Shown here: positions 11,266-21,769 of the stretch, in pieces
Position numbering within the stretch: position 1 is the first letter of the stretch
How the letters are laid out: each line of letters begins with the position of its first letter
NCBI GenBank assembly: GCA_944739405.2
Contig: OX123199.2
Span: 3,709,898-3,773,897 of the forward strand
DNA length: 64,000 nucleotides
Origin: Euclidia mi
Lineage: Eukaryota; Arthropoda; Insecta; Lepidoptera; Erebidae
Direction: 5' to 3'
Made by a program: the position numbers and the translations under genes
The notes under the pieces: model-generated
What the model was told of the DNA's origin: nothing
The model's input: the letters and a program-made list of their open reading frames with translations, nothing else
Databases searched by the model: none

Positions 11266-11565
11266 GCGTAGAGACGGAAAACTCGACATCAAACCCTATA
11301 CGATTGCCTCGTTGGATCTCGCGGCATAAATGTGCGCGTGGGATCGGGAGGTCCCGGGTTCGATTCCTGGGTCGGGCAGTGTTATTGGGTTTTTCTATCA
11401 CGCAATTCTCAGTAGCCGCACGGAGTCTGGAAATGTGCCCGGTACGGCAATAGGCTCGCCCCTTATTACGTGGGACTAAAGTATATCTGGCGAAAAGTGG
11501 GTTTAGAAATACACCTCTGCCTACCCCTTCGGGGATAAGAGGCGTGACGATATGTATGTATGTAC
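11266..11565 (+). repeat. tRNA-headed SINE, family S1, with part of its 5' leader
   Basis: The leader GTAGAGACGGAAAACTCGAC is followed by the tRNA-like head (GCCTCGTTGGATCTCGCGG, then B box GGTTCGATTCC at 11356), the S1 body and the tail CTACCCCTTCGGGG...GTATGTATGTAC. Compared with the full copy at 60655 the first 110 bp are missing, so it is 5'-truncated. Confidence 0.88.
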
Positions 11566-11961
11566 AAATCAATATCAGTCGTGATCTCACTGACTAACGA
11601 TGCACCGACACCGAAACATCAGTGCAAATGAATTGTATAATTAATTTTTAAAACACTAATCTATTGAGACCCTATTTAGAGACCCTATTTATGTATGTAT
11701 GTATTATGAACAAAATAAAAAGGAATGCAAGTCTATATATCTGTGTAAACTTTTTCTTGTGCATCCAGTAATCCAGCTTCCTTCATCCATTTTAACTGGA
11801 TTTTCTAGTATTTGCATTAAACGTCTGCTGTTTAATCTGAAAATTCACGGGAAACTAACTTAGCAGATACCTAGTTACACCAATGTTTTGTAATAAGATT
11901 GTTTAGTAAAGCCTCAAATACATTAATCCATTCTACAATTAAATAGTAGTAGTAACAGAAC
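11566..11961. other. AT-rich stretch, no gene seen
   Basis: Only a small GACCCTATTTA direct repeat near 11668-11690 and a TATG microsatellite remnant are visible. Confidence 0.45.
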
Positions 11962-12221
11962 TTTACGCCTTTATCCCCGGAGGGGTAGGCGGAGGTTGTA
12001 TTGCACATCCACACTTCCCCAGTTATGTTTCGGTCCCAATGTACTAGGGGGCAAGCCTATTGCCATCAACTGGGCACATTGTTAAGCAAGCGATAATATA
12101 TTTTTTTAATACACACAACTTTGAAAAGACAGATATGTGTGCCCGAGGTAACTGGGGATTGAACCCGAGATCATCGTCTAGGCAGTCCGTTAGTACACCA
12201 CTGGGCTATCGCCACCGCCCC
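11962..12221 (-). repeat. tRNA-headed SINE, family S2
   Basis: On the minus strand the head reads GGCGATAGCCCAGTGGTG (A box) and CGGGTTCAATCCCC (B box). The body includes GTGTGTATTAAAAAAATAT and CTTGCCCCCTAGTACATTGG. It ends GCCTACCCCTCCGGGGATAA, the same stem-loop tail as S1 and the RTE fragments. About 260 bp, near full length. Confidence 0.82.
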
Positions 12222-12975
12222 AAATATAATATAATATAACATATATATACTATTTTTTACTCTATACGTGACGTTCGATGCTTTAAAAGGAAAATATATT
12301 ATGGATATGCATGGAAAAGTTGCCTTATGGCTAATCTTTCTATAATCCCTGTTTATCTGTGAGACATGGCAGCAATACGCAACACTACTGTAACAATTTA
12401 TTACTCATTCGATAAGACACTAAACTAACGTAATATTATAAACACGGCACACAGTATCTAATGCCTGAATACTACAGACCTTTGCCATATAATGACCATT
12501 CACCTACATGACACAATCATGTCATTTTGACCTTGACATCTATACACCGGACGGCCGCATTTGTTTAGTATAACTGAAATGTGTCTACCACTCCCCAAGG
12601 ACGCACAATCTCCTTGACCTTGTGACCTTATTACGATGCGCCGTGAATTTCGGATACTTTTATAATTTGGAGATTATAAACCGCTTCAAAGGGATCTCGA
12701 TGATTTGTAAGGGATCTGCCAGTCGACTAATTAAAGAAAGAAAGACAACGCCTGCACTAGAAATTCTGCGGCAGAATTTTCAAAAGCCAGCAAAGTATAA
12801 GCCATCATGCCATTATTATTAATATTTTATTGGCATGGTGACTTTCGCTATGGGACTTCAATATGTATGCTTAATATCAGGTGGCATGGAGTCATTTCGA
12901 TAGGCACCAATAAAAAATAAATCAACACAAAAGAACATAGATACTCGAAACTACTATTTGTAAGTCACACAAAGT
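12222..12975. other. AT-rich stretch, no gene seen
   Basis: A small plus-strand open frame at 12622-12822 matches no protein I recognise and has no supporting context. Confidence 0.45.
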
Positions 12976-13217
12976 TATGACGAAAGACTGACCAAGCAGA
13001 TATATAAGGCAAGTGTGGAAGGGACAGGACGAAGGGGAAGACCTAGGCGGACGCTCTCTGACAAAACAGGAAAGGTTAGAAGTACCCTGAACAGAAGGGC
13101 ATGCAATCTGCTGGGAGTGAATGAAGCAAGAGAGATATGTCAGGATCGTTGCAAATGGCGTTCCGTAGTCTCTGCCTACCCCTACGGGAAACAGGCGTGA
13201 GTCTATGTATGTATGTA
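12976..13217 (+). pseudogene. RTE-like LINE 3' fragment (ORF2 C-terminus plus tail)
   Basis: Frames encode the C-terminal tail of an RTE-type endonuclease/reverse transcriptase: RLTKQIYKASVEGTGRRGRP at the start, then NEAREICQDRCKWRSVVSAY and GKQA before the TGA at 13198. A short deletion relative to the copy at 48121 puts the two halves together with DKTGKVRSTL. The 3' UTR is only GTCTATGTATGTATGTAC, a (GTAT)n tail of the kind RTE elements carry. Strongly 5'-truncated and non-functional. Confidence 0.85.
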
Positions 13218-14026
13218 CAAAGTGATGTCCTGTATGGGTATTCGAACCGACAGCACTCGGTGCAAAGTTAATCAGTGAAGCGTCCGCTACGTCATGTGTA
13301 TATATTGCTATAAGTATCTATTTCCAAGGTCGACATTTCATCGAATTTTCCATGATTTTCCTGTCAGAAAGTCTACAAACCTCCTTGTCATACAAGAATG
13401 CTTACTTTCGTGCAATGCCATCTAATCATTGCGCTTAAAGAAGAATGATATGTATGACAAGGATGCATTCAATGACATCTACTACTATGTGATTCATATG
13501 ATTTAGCTATTGTCATATACTATGGCATGTGTCGTCATAAAAGCAATTGTGCGCACCTGGTTCCTTTGAAATATGATCTTTACTAGCGCTAGAGCGCGCG
13601 TGAGCTACTGAAGAGTTGTATGGCTGTAGGGCTGTATGTAATTGTTATAAGGTAACAAGAGAAGTGACGATACAAATACACGGCACGTATGCTGACGTAG
13701 TCTCCAGCACACAACTATCTATTGGTACTTTGACACACAGCTGTGTTGAAATCTACGCCGGTGGAATTTATACTGAAGCGATGCTGTAGTGAGATGGTTT
13801 ATTAAGAAGTTGTCAACGTTTTCAACGCTGCGCCGAGTGCCTTGGGTTCGACCTCCATATGAAGGAACTACACCTTTTAGTTTTGAATTTGAGTGCTCCT
13901 AGTATTCGTTGATTTAATTCTTAACAAATATATATGGATTTCATTAATAAGACTTAGTGCTATGAGAGTAAAAATATGAAGAAATATGTTAGTTGCGGTT
14001 AACATTCTCATAAAAAAAAAAAAATT
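13218..14026. other. Gene-free stretch with SINE remnant and an inverted repeat
   Basis: A degraded minus-strand tRNA-like B box occurs near 13240 (GGTATTCGAACC). CCTTGTCATACA near 13380 is repeated inverted near 13455 (TGTATGACAAGG), bracketing about 60 bp. No coding frame. Confidence 0.4.
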
Positions 14027-14935
14027 CAAAATTCAAAATCCTTTATTCATTTGGGTCACAATGTGACGCTTATGAACGTCAAAATAATAAATTTATAAAA
14101 TAATTACTTATACTCAAATTTAAAACATTATTACTGTATGCTTCTACATTTACATTTACTGCCACGTTCGCAAAGCAATAGGTAGAACCATGAGAAAGAA
14201 CGGGCAATAAAACTCACGGTCACTCTTTTTCATCGCCAGGTTTTGCATAATACATAATTTACATTTTGTAAGGTGCTGCAACTGTTACACCTTCTATATC
14301 ACTTGTATATATTTACATCATAATACTCAAGCATAATACTTTTGGTTAGCCTTCTCAGAATAGACATGGTGAAACAGGAGCATCCACTTACATTATATAT
14401 ACCTAATAATGCAGGCAATCCGCGAAAGTGATCAGAACCATGATGGAAATGATGCAGTTAAATATTAAAATCTAATACCAGCCCGCAAGACCGTCATCGA
14501 CCAGTCATCGCAAGTAGCACCCGTTCACGAGTATGACGCATGTGCCAGCCATCATCCCTCTCGCCATATTAGAGGGAAAGGGATGACCCGACACACGACG
14601 CCACCACAAGAAATGACATTTTAGTGAGCATGACGACAACGGTATACGAACCAGCAGTAAGAAACAATCTATTGGTATACTGACCATGACCGCCAATTAC
14701 CTCCATTTTCCAGATCGTTATTATTAACATGAGTTAGTGGAACACGTGAAGGAATGCAAATGTAGAAAGAATTTTGTGAAGGTGACAAGTGAACAATGAT
14801 ATGATCAGAGATAAATAATGTTAAACTACATTCAACAAATCATAAAAATATCCAAATCCTGCAAAAATCATGTGTTCACGAGGCACCTCCACTTAACATG
14901 TAAATAAAATAATCGTGAGTTAAACAAGCCTAAGC
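14025..14935 (-). other. LINE B 3' UTR
   Basis: About 900 bp with no coding capacity. The last 200 bp (AGAACGGGCAATAAAACTC-like complement near 14200, GACGTTCATAAGCGTCAC near 14075) recur at 24089-24245. The terminal part, with a short inverted motif TGACGTTCATAAGCGTCA, is a likely recognition structure for the element's reverse transcriptase. Another repeat could be inserted between 14250 and 14900; I cannot exclude it. Confidence 0.6.
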
Positions 14936-17803
14936 CTATCCCCACGGTGTCTTATCATTTAAAAATTCCTTAATAGTGTAATAACCCCTTTGTAAAAGAA
15001 AGTTCCTAATTGTCCGTTTGTATTTGTGCATGGGTAAATTCATTATTTCAAGAGGCAATTTGTTGAAAAATCGTATACCAATCCCCGCAAATGAGTTCTG
15101 AACTTTATGTAGACGGTAGTTAGTTCCCACCAGTTTATGCTTATTCCTTGTGTTCACGTTGTGCAAATCACTATTTTTGCGGTATAGAATTAAGTTTTTC
15201 TTAATGTACATTAAGTTAGCATATATATATTGCGATGCAACTGTCAATATGTCTACTTCTTTAAATTTATTACGTAAAGAATCTCTAGCACCTAACTTAT
15301 AAATTGCACGTATGGCCCTTTTTTGAATGACAAAAATAGTCTGTATATCAGCAGCTGTACCCCATAACATTATTCCGTAAGACATTACGCTGTGAAAATA
15401 ACTAAAGTAAACTAGTCTAGCAGTATCTATATCTGTGAATTCCCTAACTTTTCTGACTGCAAACGCTGCAGAACTAAGTTTTACTGCGAGACAGGATATT
15501 TGGGCGCCCCACTGAAGCTTACAATCTAAAGTTACACCTAAGAATACGGTTGATTCGACTAGTTGAATTGTTTCCTTATTTAAAATTATATTAGTAGGAA
15601 CACTTTTGACATTAGGCAAAGAGAATTTAACACATTTGGTTTTGCTTGAGTTGAGTACCAAATTATTTGTCGAAAACCAATCTAATACTTGTGCAAGAGT
15701 GTTATTGACGGTATCAAAGTTACTTAATTTACGATCAACTTTAAAAATTAGTGACGTATCGTCGGCAAACAAAACAATATCACATAAATTTTGTACAAAG
15801 AACGGCAAATCATTAATATATATTAAAAAAAGAAATGGACCGAGAATAGAGCCCTGTGGAACGCCCATTCCTACTGGCAAACCTAGAGACCTACTCCCAT
15901 TAACATCTACATACTGAATTCTATCACTAAGGTAGCTGGCAACAAGATTGAGTGCGGTATCTCTAATACCATAAAGTTTCAATTTAAGTAAAAGCGTATT
16001 ATGTTCCACACAGTCAAAGGCCTTTGATAGGTCACAAAAAACACCAATGGCATCCTTCGAGTTTTCCCAAGCATTAAAAATATGCTTTGACAAAGTTACA
16101 CCGGCATCAACGGTGGAGCGACCCTTAGTAAAGCCATACTGTTCACTGTGAAATAAATTATTTGCGTGAAAGTGGCTCTCTAGTTGATGCAAAATAATCT
16201 TTTCAAAAATTTTACTAATAGCAGGCAAGATAGAAATTGGCCGAAAATTACTAGGGTCGCTCTTTGATCCCTTTTTGAATAATGGTATTACTTTACTGTG
16301 TTTCATTAGATCAGGAAATACTCCTGTATCTACGCATCTGTTGAATATTGCAGCTAAATATGGAGCTAAGCTAGAAATAATTTGTCGCACAAGTTTAACA
16401 GAAATGCCCCATAAGTCAACAGATTTTTTATTATTGAGCGTCTTGAATACCTTCAGTATGTCATTGGTGTCAATATATTTAAAATTAAAAAGCACATCAC
16501 ACTCATTCACATTGCCCCTAACCAACATTTCTGCTTTGTTTGGACATGAATCTAGACAGCTGGTTGTGTTCACTGGTATGTTTATGAAGAAATTGTTAAA
16601 TGTCTGAGCAACATCAGTTTTCCTAGTAATAATTTCACCATTCAATTTTAATTCATAATTGTTATCTACCAATTTAGCTCGACCAGTCTCATTGTTAATA
16701 ATGCTCCAAGTAGTTTTAATTTTGTTCTTGGATTCTTTGATTTTATTGCTTAAATATAAGGATTTGGCTAAAGCACATGTCCTCTTAAAAACCTTGGAAT
16801 AATTTCTAACATATTGAATAAATTCAGGATTAAAATTGTATTTCTTCATACCATATAGATCATACAACCTAGCTCTACTTTTGTATATACCTACTGTTGC
16901 CCAATCACAAAAATTTACTTTAATGCTCCTTGCAAACGTCTTCAGTTTAAAAATTTTATTGTACTCATCATTAACAATTTTAAATAAGCATTTATATAAT
17001 TCATCAGGATCATCAACGGTTAAGTCAATACTGGCGATCTTGGCAGCAACATCATTACTAAAGTGTTTTAGGCGAGCAGAGGTCATTGGCCTACATGTAA
17101 TTTCTTGTACTTTAGGGGTTGTATTAGTTGGAATTACAACCTTTTGCCCGCAGTGATCCGATGTCAAGTCAGTTAAAACAGCCTTACTTAAATAAAGACA
17201 ATTGCAAAAAACATTATCTAAGCATGTAGACGAATGTGAGGTTATTCTAGTTGGTTCAGAGAACAAAACATTTAAATTAAATGACCTAAATAAGCTAACT
17301 AACCTAGTACAAATTGGTGATTTTTCTAACAAATTGACATTAAAATCGCCGCATACGATTATAGACTTCCTACTAGAAATTATGTGTTTTAAGACATCCT
17401 CAATAATGCTTTCAAACTGAGTAAAGTCGCTTTGTGGTGGTCGATACACACACACTATAATATGTTGTTCAAGCTCAACACAAGAAATCTCAGCAGTGCG
17501 CTCGATAGAAAGTTTAGCTATATCCTTACGTTCTTTACATTTCAAACTATTACATACATATATTAGAGAGCCACCACGAATAGCCTTCTTTCTTACGAAT
17601 GCACTTATAACTGAGTAATGTTGATTGTTAAATATTAATTGGTCACCTCGCAACCAATGTTCTGTAATACATAAGATATCAATCTTATGTTTATTTAAAA
17701 ATAAATCTATTTCTAATTCTTTGCCAGATAGGCCTTGTATGTTTTGATGAACTAAGTTTAAAACACATGAATGCCTATCTGTTGTCTCATCTAATAGTTT
17801 AAA
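14936..17803 (-). CDS. LINE B ORF2: APE endonuclease plus reverse transcriptase, read by -1 frameshift
   Basis: ORF2 nicks the target DNA and copies the element RNA there (target-primed reverse transcription). The frame opens at 17803 right after a TAG and runs 955 codons to 14936. Endonuclease motifs: HQNIQGL (residues 19-25), TEHW (47-50), VYRPP, CGDFNVN (about 151-157) and SDH (215-217). Reverse transcriptase: RPISILP (about 521), catalytic CDLSKAFD (590-597), MGVPQGSILGP (about 646) and FADD (679-682), followed by FLGVTLD and a C-terminal tail. The first Met codon in frame is at about residue 240, after the whole endonuclease, so normal initiation cannot make the protein. The slippery heptamer at 17797-17803 joins ORF1 to it. 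No frame damage is seen. Confidence 0.93.
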   Translation of the reverse strand, partial: FKLLDETTDRHSCVLNLVHQNIQGLSGKELEIDLFLNKHKIDILCITEHWLRGDQLIFNNQHYSVISAFVRKKAIRGGSLIYVCNSLKCKERKDIAKLSIERTAEISCVELEQHIIVCVYRPPQSDFTQFESIIEDVLKHIISSRKSIIVCGDFNVNLLEKSPICTRLVSLFRSFNLNVLFSEPTRITSHSSTCLDNVFCNCLYLSKAVLTDLTSDHCGQKVVIPTNTTPKVQEITCRPMTSARLKHFSNDVAAKIASIDLTVDDPDELYKCLFKIVNDEYNKIFKLKTFARSIKVNFCDWATVGIYKSRARLYDLYGMKKYNFNPEFIQYVRNYSKVFKRTCALAKSLYLSNKIKESKNKIKTTWSIINNETGRAKLVDNNYELKLNGEIITRKTDVAQTFNNFFINIPVNTTSCLDSCPNKAEMLVRGNVNECDVLFNFKYIDTNDILKVFKTLNNKKSVDLWGISVKLVRQIISSLAPYLAAIFNRCVDTGVFPDLMKHSKVIPLFKKGSKSDPSNFRPISILPAISKIFEKIILHQLESHFHANNLFHSEQYGFTKGRSTVDAGVTLSKHIFNAWENSKDAIGVFCDLSKAFDCVEHNTLLLKLKLYGIRDTALNLVASYLSDRIQYVDVNGSRSLGLPVGMGVPQGSILGPFLFLIYINDLPFFVQNLCDIVLFADDTSLIFKVDRKLSNFDTVNNTLAQVLDWFSTNNLVLNSSKTKCVKFSLPNVKSVPTNIILNKETIQLVESTVFLGVTLDCKLQWGAQISCLAVKLSSAAFAVRKVREFTDIDTARLVYFSYFHSVMSYGIMLWGTAADIQTIFVIQKRAIRAIYKLGARDSLRNKFKEVDILTVASQYIYANLMYIKKNLILYRKNSDLHNVNTRNKHKLVGTNYRLHKVQNSFAGIGIRFFNKLPLEIMNLPMHKYKRTIRNFLLQRGYYTIKEFLNDKTPWG
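17725..17803 (-). promoter_or_regulatory. Programmed -1 ribosomal frameshift signal between ORF1 and ORF2
   Basis: On the minus strand the last ORF1 codons are AGT TTA AAC TAT TAG. T TTA AAC is the X XXY YYZ heptamer UUUAAAC (17797-17803), in the correct zero-frame phase. A -1 slip gives TTT AAA CTA TTA GAT, which is exactly the ORF2 frame. Fifteen nt downstream, CAGATAGGC (17773-17781) can pair perfectly with GCCTATCTG (17725-17733) over a 39-nt loop, a possible stimulatory stem. The spacing is longer than the usual 5-9 nt. Confidence 0.75.
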
Positions 17804-19311
17804 CTAATAGATGTGTCAATACTACTATTGGTATAACTATTATCTACCAAATTCCTAAGTACTCTAGTAGTACTCCTGTCAGTATATAAATTAAATGCTA
17901 ATAATTTAGCAAGTTGTCGCCTATGTACATAAGAAAGATACATAGTATCTTTTGTTAAAAAGAAATTACTAATAAAAATATTAGTGTCAAAAAATAAAAT
18001 ACTGTCACTATGACATGTCCTATTGTACAATAATAGATTTAATTTGCCTATCTGCCTGTTTTGGTCATCTGTGAGAGCATATGAATAAGGCAATGCACAA
18101 ATAATAAAGCTACATCCTATTTTTGTGCTAACATCTATCATTAAGTCTGTTAATTCTATGAGACTGTTTTTGGAGACTAATGAGCTGTCACCATACAATA
18201 TGATGACTGTAGTTTGTGCATTCAAGTCGGCATTCTTAATCTTATCAACTAGGGTACAAGACTGAGCTCCAGGTGAACAAAAGTTCTGTACTGGTTGCTC
18301 AGTGTAATGATCAATTAAGCTCCCTAAACCCACTCCCAGTTGGTCTGAAAAAATTATTACATTCTTACTGTCAGTCTTTACTGGATGCAGTTTGTTTTGT
18401 GTATTATACTGACATCCATGTGCATTCAATTCTATTGATTCAGCAGGTGTAGTCGCACAATTAGTTGTACAACTGGAACAGTAATTATTAGAGTTGGATA
18501 ATGAGATAAGTTGTTTTAAATTTTCTCGACCAACTCTTGAAATTTCTTCATATTTTAAAATGTATTCATGAGTCTCATTCTGGTGTTCCATTATAGTTCT
18601 AGTGAGTTGAGCTTGTAGATTTGATATTTGTGCTTGCAACTCACTTGTGTGTTGTTCATATAACAACCTACCAGAAACTAATTCTTCATTTGTTTCCTCA
18701 AGCTTTAATAAAAGAGACTCACACTCTTTATTTAATTTACAGTTATCTTGTGCATACTGACTCAATTTGGTAGACCACTTAGGACCAGATCTAAGTTTCT
18801 TAATTAATTTATTTAACTTAAACAATTTTCTAAATTTATTCTTACTAAGGCATTTTTTGAAACAGTTACATTTAAGAGCTTTTAGCACATTAATTTTGTC
18901 ACCCAGGAGCTCAGAGAATAAGTTGTGAGTAGCAGTACTGTTAAAGGCCGCAATTGTGTCTTCTAGAGTTGAAATTCTGCCATAAGCCTCATTGAGACTT
19001 GCTTCTAACTCCGTATTGCGGCTAAGTTGTCTGGAGTAAATTTCGTCGCAGCTGCTGAAACACCTAACTTCTTCTCGTAGTCTGTCCCGTTGATCCAAGA
19101 CATCCATATGCTCTATATGCAGCTCCGTGAGTTGTGTCTTCAGCTCAGATATACGGTCATTTACAATTTTAATTTCTTCTTCACAGTCAACGCGTTCCCT
19201 TAATAGTTGACTGTTGTCATCCTTGTATTTCTTTAACTCGAGCAGAGTTATTCTTAATTTATTTTCCACCTCCTTGGCCGTTGCCTTCCGAGTCATCATA
19301 TGGGTAGACAT
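17791..19311 (-). CDS. LINE B ORF1: coiled-coil protein with SGNH-like C-terminal domain
   Basis: 506 residues from ATG at 19309-19311 (a TTG further upstream is not needed). ORF1 proteins of CR1-group LINEs bind element RNA and form the RNP. Visible parts: heptad-rich coiled coil (about residues 13-118), a basic Cys-rich patch (CNCFKKCLSKNKFRKLFK, about 148-165), a second coiled coil (about 190-275), and a C-terminal alpha/beta region from about 316. The last region has KNVIIFSDQLGVGLGSLID where SGNH/GDSL esterase domains of some CR1 ORF1s carry the nucleophile block, then VIILYGDSS. The expected nucleophile Ser is replaced by Gln in SDQLG, so esterase activity is doubtful. The C-terminus overlaps the frameshift site. 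Confidence 0.85.
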   Translation of the reverse strand: MSTHMMTRKATAKEVENKLRITLLELKKYKDDNSQLLRERVDCEEEIKIVNDRISELKTQLTELHIEHMDVLDQRDRLREEVRCFSSCDEIYSRQLSRNTELEASLNEAYGRISTLEDTIAAFNSTATHNLFSELLGDKINVLKALKCNCFKKCLSKNKFRKLFKLNKLIKKLRSGPKWSTKLSQYAQDNCKLNKECESLLLKLEETNEELVSGRLLYEQHTSELQAQISNLQAQLTRTIMEHQNETHEYILKYEEISRVGRENLKQLISLSNSNNYCSSCTTNCATTPAESIELNAHGCQYNTQNKLHPVKTDSKNVIIFSDQLGVGLGSLIDHYTEQPVQNFCSPGAQSCTLVDKIKNADLNAQTTVIILYGDSSLVSKNSLIELTDLMIDVSTKIGCSFIICALPYSYALTDDQNRQIGKLNLLLYNRTCHSDSILFFDTNIFISNFFLTKDTMYLSYVHRRQLAKLLAFNLYTDRSTTRVLRNLVDNSYTNSSIDTSISLNY

Positions 19312-19980
19312 TGCCAAGGATTACAAATTACCTAAAAAATAAGAAAACAGCTGAGCAAAGTCAAAGAAGAGAAGAGATGTGATGGGGCTTGAGTATTATT
19401 GTATAGACAGAATAAATAAGAAAAGTTACAAAAGAAAAGGGGGGTATATGAATAAAAAATATATTAAGTTAATTAATTGTAGAAACTAAGAAATTGAGAG
19501 CAATTTAGGTAATTTGAATACTTTAGAGTAATTATCTAATACTTTTATAAGGTTTCTATTGAAATATCTCAGCTGATGAACTTAATCAACTTATTAATAA
19601 AATGTAAGTAGGTATACAAGTTACAGGTTTAAACCAATAATAGCTAATACAGAAAAGTACACAAATATATGAAGTACAGACAAGAATAAACAGTGTAGTA
19701 ATTGTGAAGTGTATCTGTAGATTGTGTTTGTCTGGGGCTGTTGTTTGGTCCTCGATTTTGCTTCCACATATAGTCAAGCAAAAGGAGACAGAACTGAGCC
19801 AGATGTGTGTTGGACGTTGCTCACACGGTGGTGAGCCGAGTAATTCGGTGTTGTGGAGTGTTGAATAAGTTTGAATAAGTATTATACTCCCCGGGTTTAA
19901 GTCGTAGTCGTAGCAGATGTAAATTCAAATCCGTCCGTTGACACCAAGTCTCCGTTCTGTTCGCTCGAACTTTGGCCGTG
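19312..19980 (-). other. LINE B 5' UTR (approximate)
   Basis: About 670 bp upstream of the ORF1 ATG without an open frame of note. The distal part (19900-19980) is GC-richer (GAACGGAGACTTGGTGTCAA on the minus strand) and probably holds the internal promoter. The exact 5' end is not visible because no target duplication could be recognised. Confidence 0.45.
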
Positions 19981-20315
19981 TAGTTATTATACTTTTACAA
20001 ACACAATTTTAACAATAACTTCTTGTCACTATTTTATCAATATATACTAACTTATATGTTAAATAATCAATTAAAATTATATTAAAACTTTTTTAATTAC
20101 GGAGCTAAAATTATTGACGTCTGGCGGTTACAGTTGCCAGAGCAATAAAAAAAGTCATACGTCCGTTAAATATGTTCGTGAGTAGCAATATCCTTGTAGG
20201 TGTAACTGAGCCATTCAATATCGTGGCACACAATGGTTCGCGTGAGAACTCAATATATCTACGGCCCTTATTAGACCGCTATGTTTCGTCAATACAATTC
20301 ATGTGAACACGACAA
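19981..20315. other. AT-rich flank of LINE B, no gene seen
   Basis: A small inverted motif TCTGGCGGTTACAGTTGCCAGA lies near 20121; nothing else is recognised. Confidence 0.4.
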
Positions 20316-20540
20316 TCTTATACTAATATATAAAGCAGATAAGTTTGTTTGTTTTGTTGAACGCGCTAATCACAGGAGCTACCGGACGGATTTCAAAAAT
20401 TATTTCAGTGTGAGATAGCCGATTTATCGAGGAAGGCTATAGGCTATATAACATTACGCTACTTTATGGTTTGGGTGGCTCACCACGGGAGCGGAGCAGT
20501 AGCCTTAAATAACGCGGGTGTAACCGTGGGCTCATCTAGT
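20316..20540. repeat. Dispersed repeat family A, full-length copy
   Basis: Starts TATACTAATATATAAAGCAG, continues GTTTGTTTGTTTTGTTGAACG and ends GTGGGCTCATCTAGTA. It is the best-preserved copy in this orientation; compare 21770 and 44085. Non-coding. Confidence 0.8.
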
Positions 20541-21769
20541 ACTGTATATTTATAGGACCGAACGTCGACTCTCGAGTTGGCTACACACTCGGTTGTAAAA
20601 GTATGAAAGATCTCACTATATTCTTATTATTTCATAATTACAACTTCTGGAAAATTGGAAAACGTCCGGATGGGTGAAGGGTGTCAGGGTGGCGAAAGCG
20701 AGGTTCGTAGGCTTTGGGTGCTCTCTAAGGAAATGGAGGCGAATAAAATGATCTAAAATATCAGACAATTTTCTTTTACAGTATTTTATTACAACTAACG
20801 CTAATGTTCAAAGCTAGGTGACTTCAAAATGATAGAACAATAATATATCAGAAATATTATAATCATCGATTAATATTTTCCAGTCTTTGCCACTATTCGG
20901 TGCTAAATTCTACGCCAGAACTATAACGAAATGATCACATGCTTGTCATTAAGTTTTTCTTATCCACAGGCCAATATAAATATTCTGTATGATATGAGTG
21001 CGTGGAGATGACTGCAGTATTAATAGGTACCATAGTCTTGCTTAAGAACAAATAGTAGCGTCAGCAACTGCTAGACGTTTAGCACACCGTTGTAGATCTG
21101 TTTTGTACGTAAGAAAACAGCAAACTGATTGATGAAAACAGCATTTGATATAATGTTATTCACATACATATTCATCGTAGTAGAGTTCAGAAGATGATTG
21201 ATTAATGAGCGACTCATTCGCCCTTTATTACCGCTACCTTGTATGTTTGAAATCATATCAGGGGCAAAGGGAGCAACGAAGGCTGGTTGATTCCGGCAAA
21301 TAAGATACAAATATATTTTATCTCGCTTCAAAATATGATTGCGTCCCTTTTGTCTAGGTAGGTAAACAAGTGTTGGATATTAACTTAGAAGGACGAACAG
21401 GGAGAGGAGATTTTTACCGAGCATTTACCTACATTTATATATTAGTTTAAGATTGACGATAACTCTTTGTGTGGCAATCGCAATTATTTACTTGTTCTGC
21501 TACTAATTTATCTATATTACCTACCTATGTATTGAAAAATACACAAGTAGATATTTTTATTGATTATCTGGTTATTATCTTAATACAAGCTCTGCTTGGT
21601 TTGATATCACATGATCTGAGTTGTCCTAGTCCTAGATTATTATATTATTTACATATTTTGAATAGTTCTGTATCAATTGCTTTGTAAGTAATGTGTCAGA
21701 CCCATTAACATAAGCCACTGTGAGGTCATTATATTTTTTCATAGATTGTAGGTAGCAGATAGAAATCTA
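20541..21769. other. Gene-free AT-rich stretch
   Basis: Open frames at 21071-21331 (minus) and 21469-21687 (plus) match no protein I recognise and lack gene context. No repeats identified. Confidence 0.4.

Larger units (their letters stand above)
14025..19980 (-). mobile_element. Apparently full-length CR1-like LINE (LINE B)
   Basis: A roughly 6-kb non-LTR retrotransposon on the minus strand: 5' UTR (about 19312-19980), ORF1, ORF2, and a long 3' UTR (14025-14935). The 3' UTR ends in AATAAAG (14041-14047), tandem TTTGAAT-type units and a T-run. Both ORFs are free of stops, so the copy may be recent and possibly active. The 5' end is set only by loss of element-like sequence near 19980 and is uncertain. 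A 3' UTR fragment of the same family sits at 24089. Confidence 0.88.

Noticed and set aside
15606..17420. Plus-strand open frames of 72-110 codons
   Set aside because: They are antisense shadows of LINE B ORF2.
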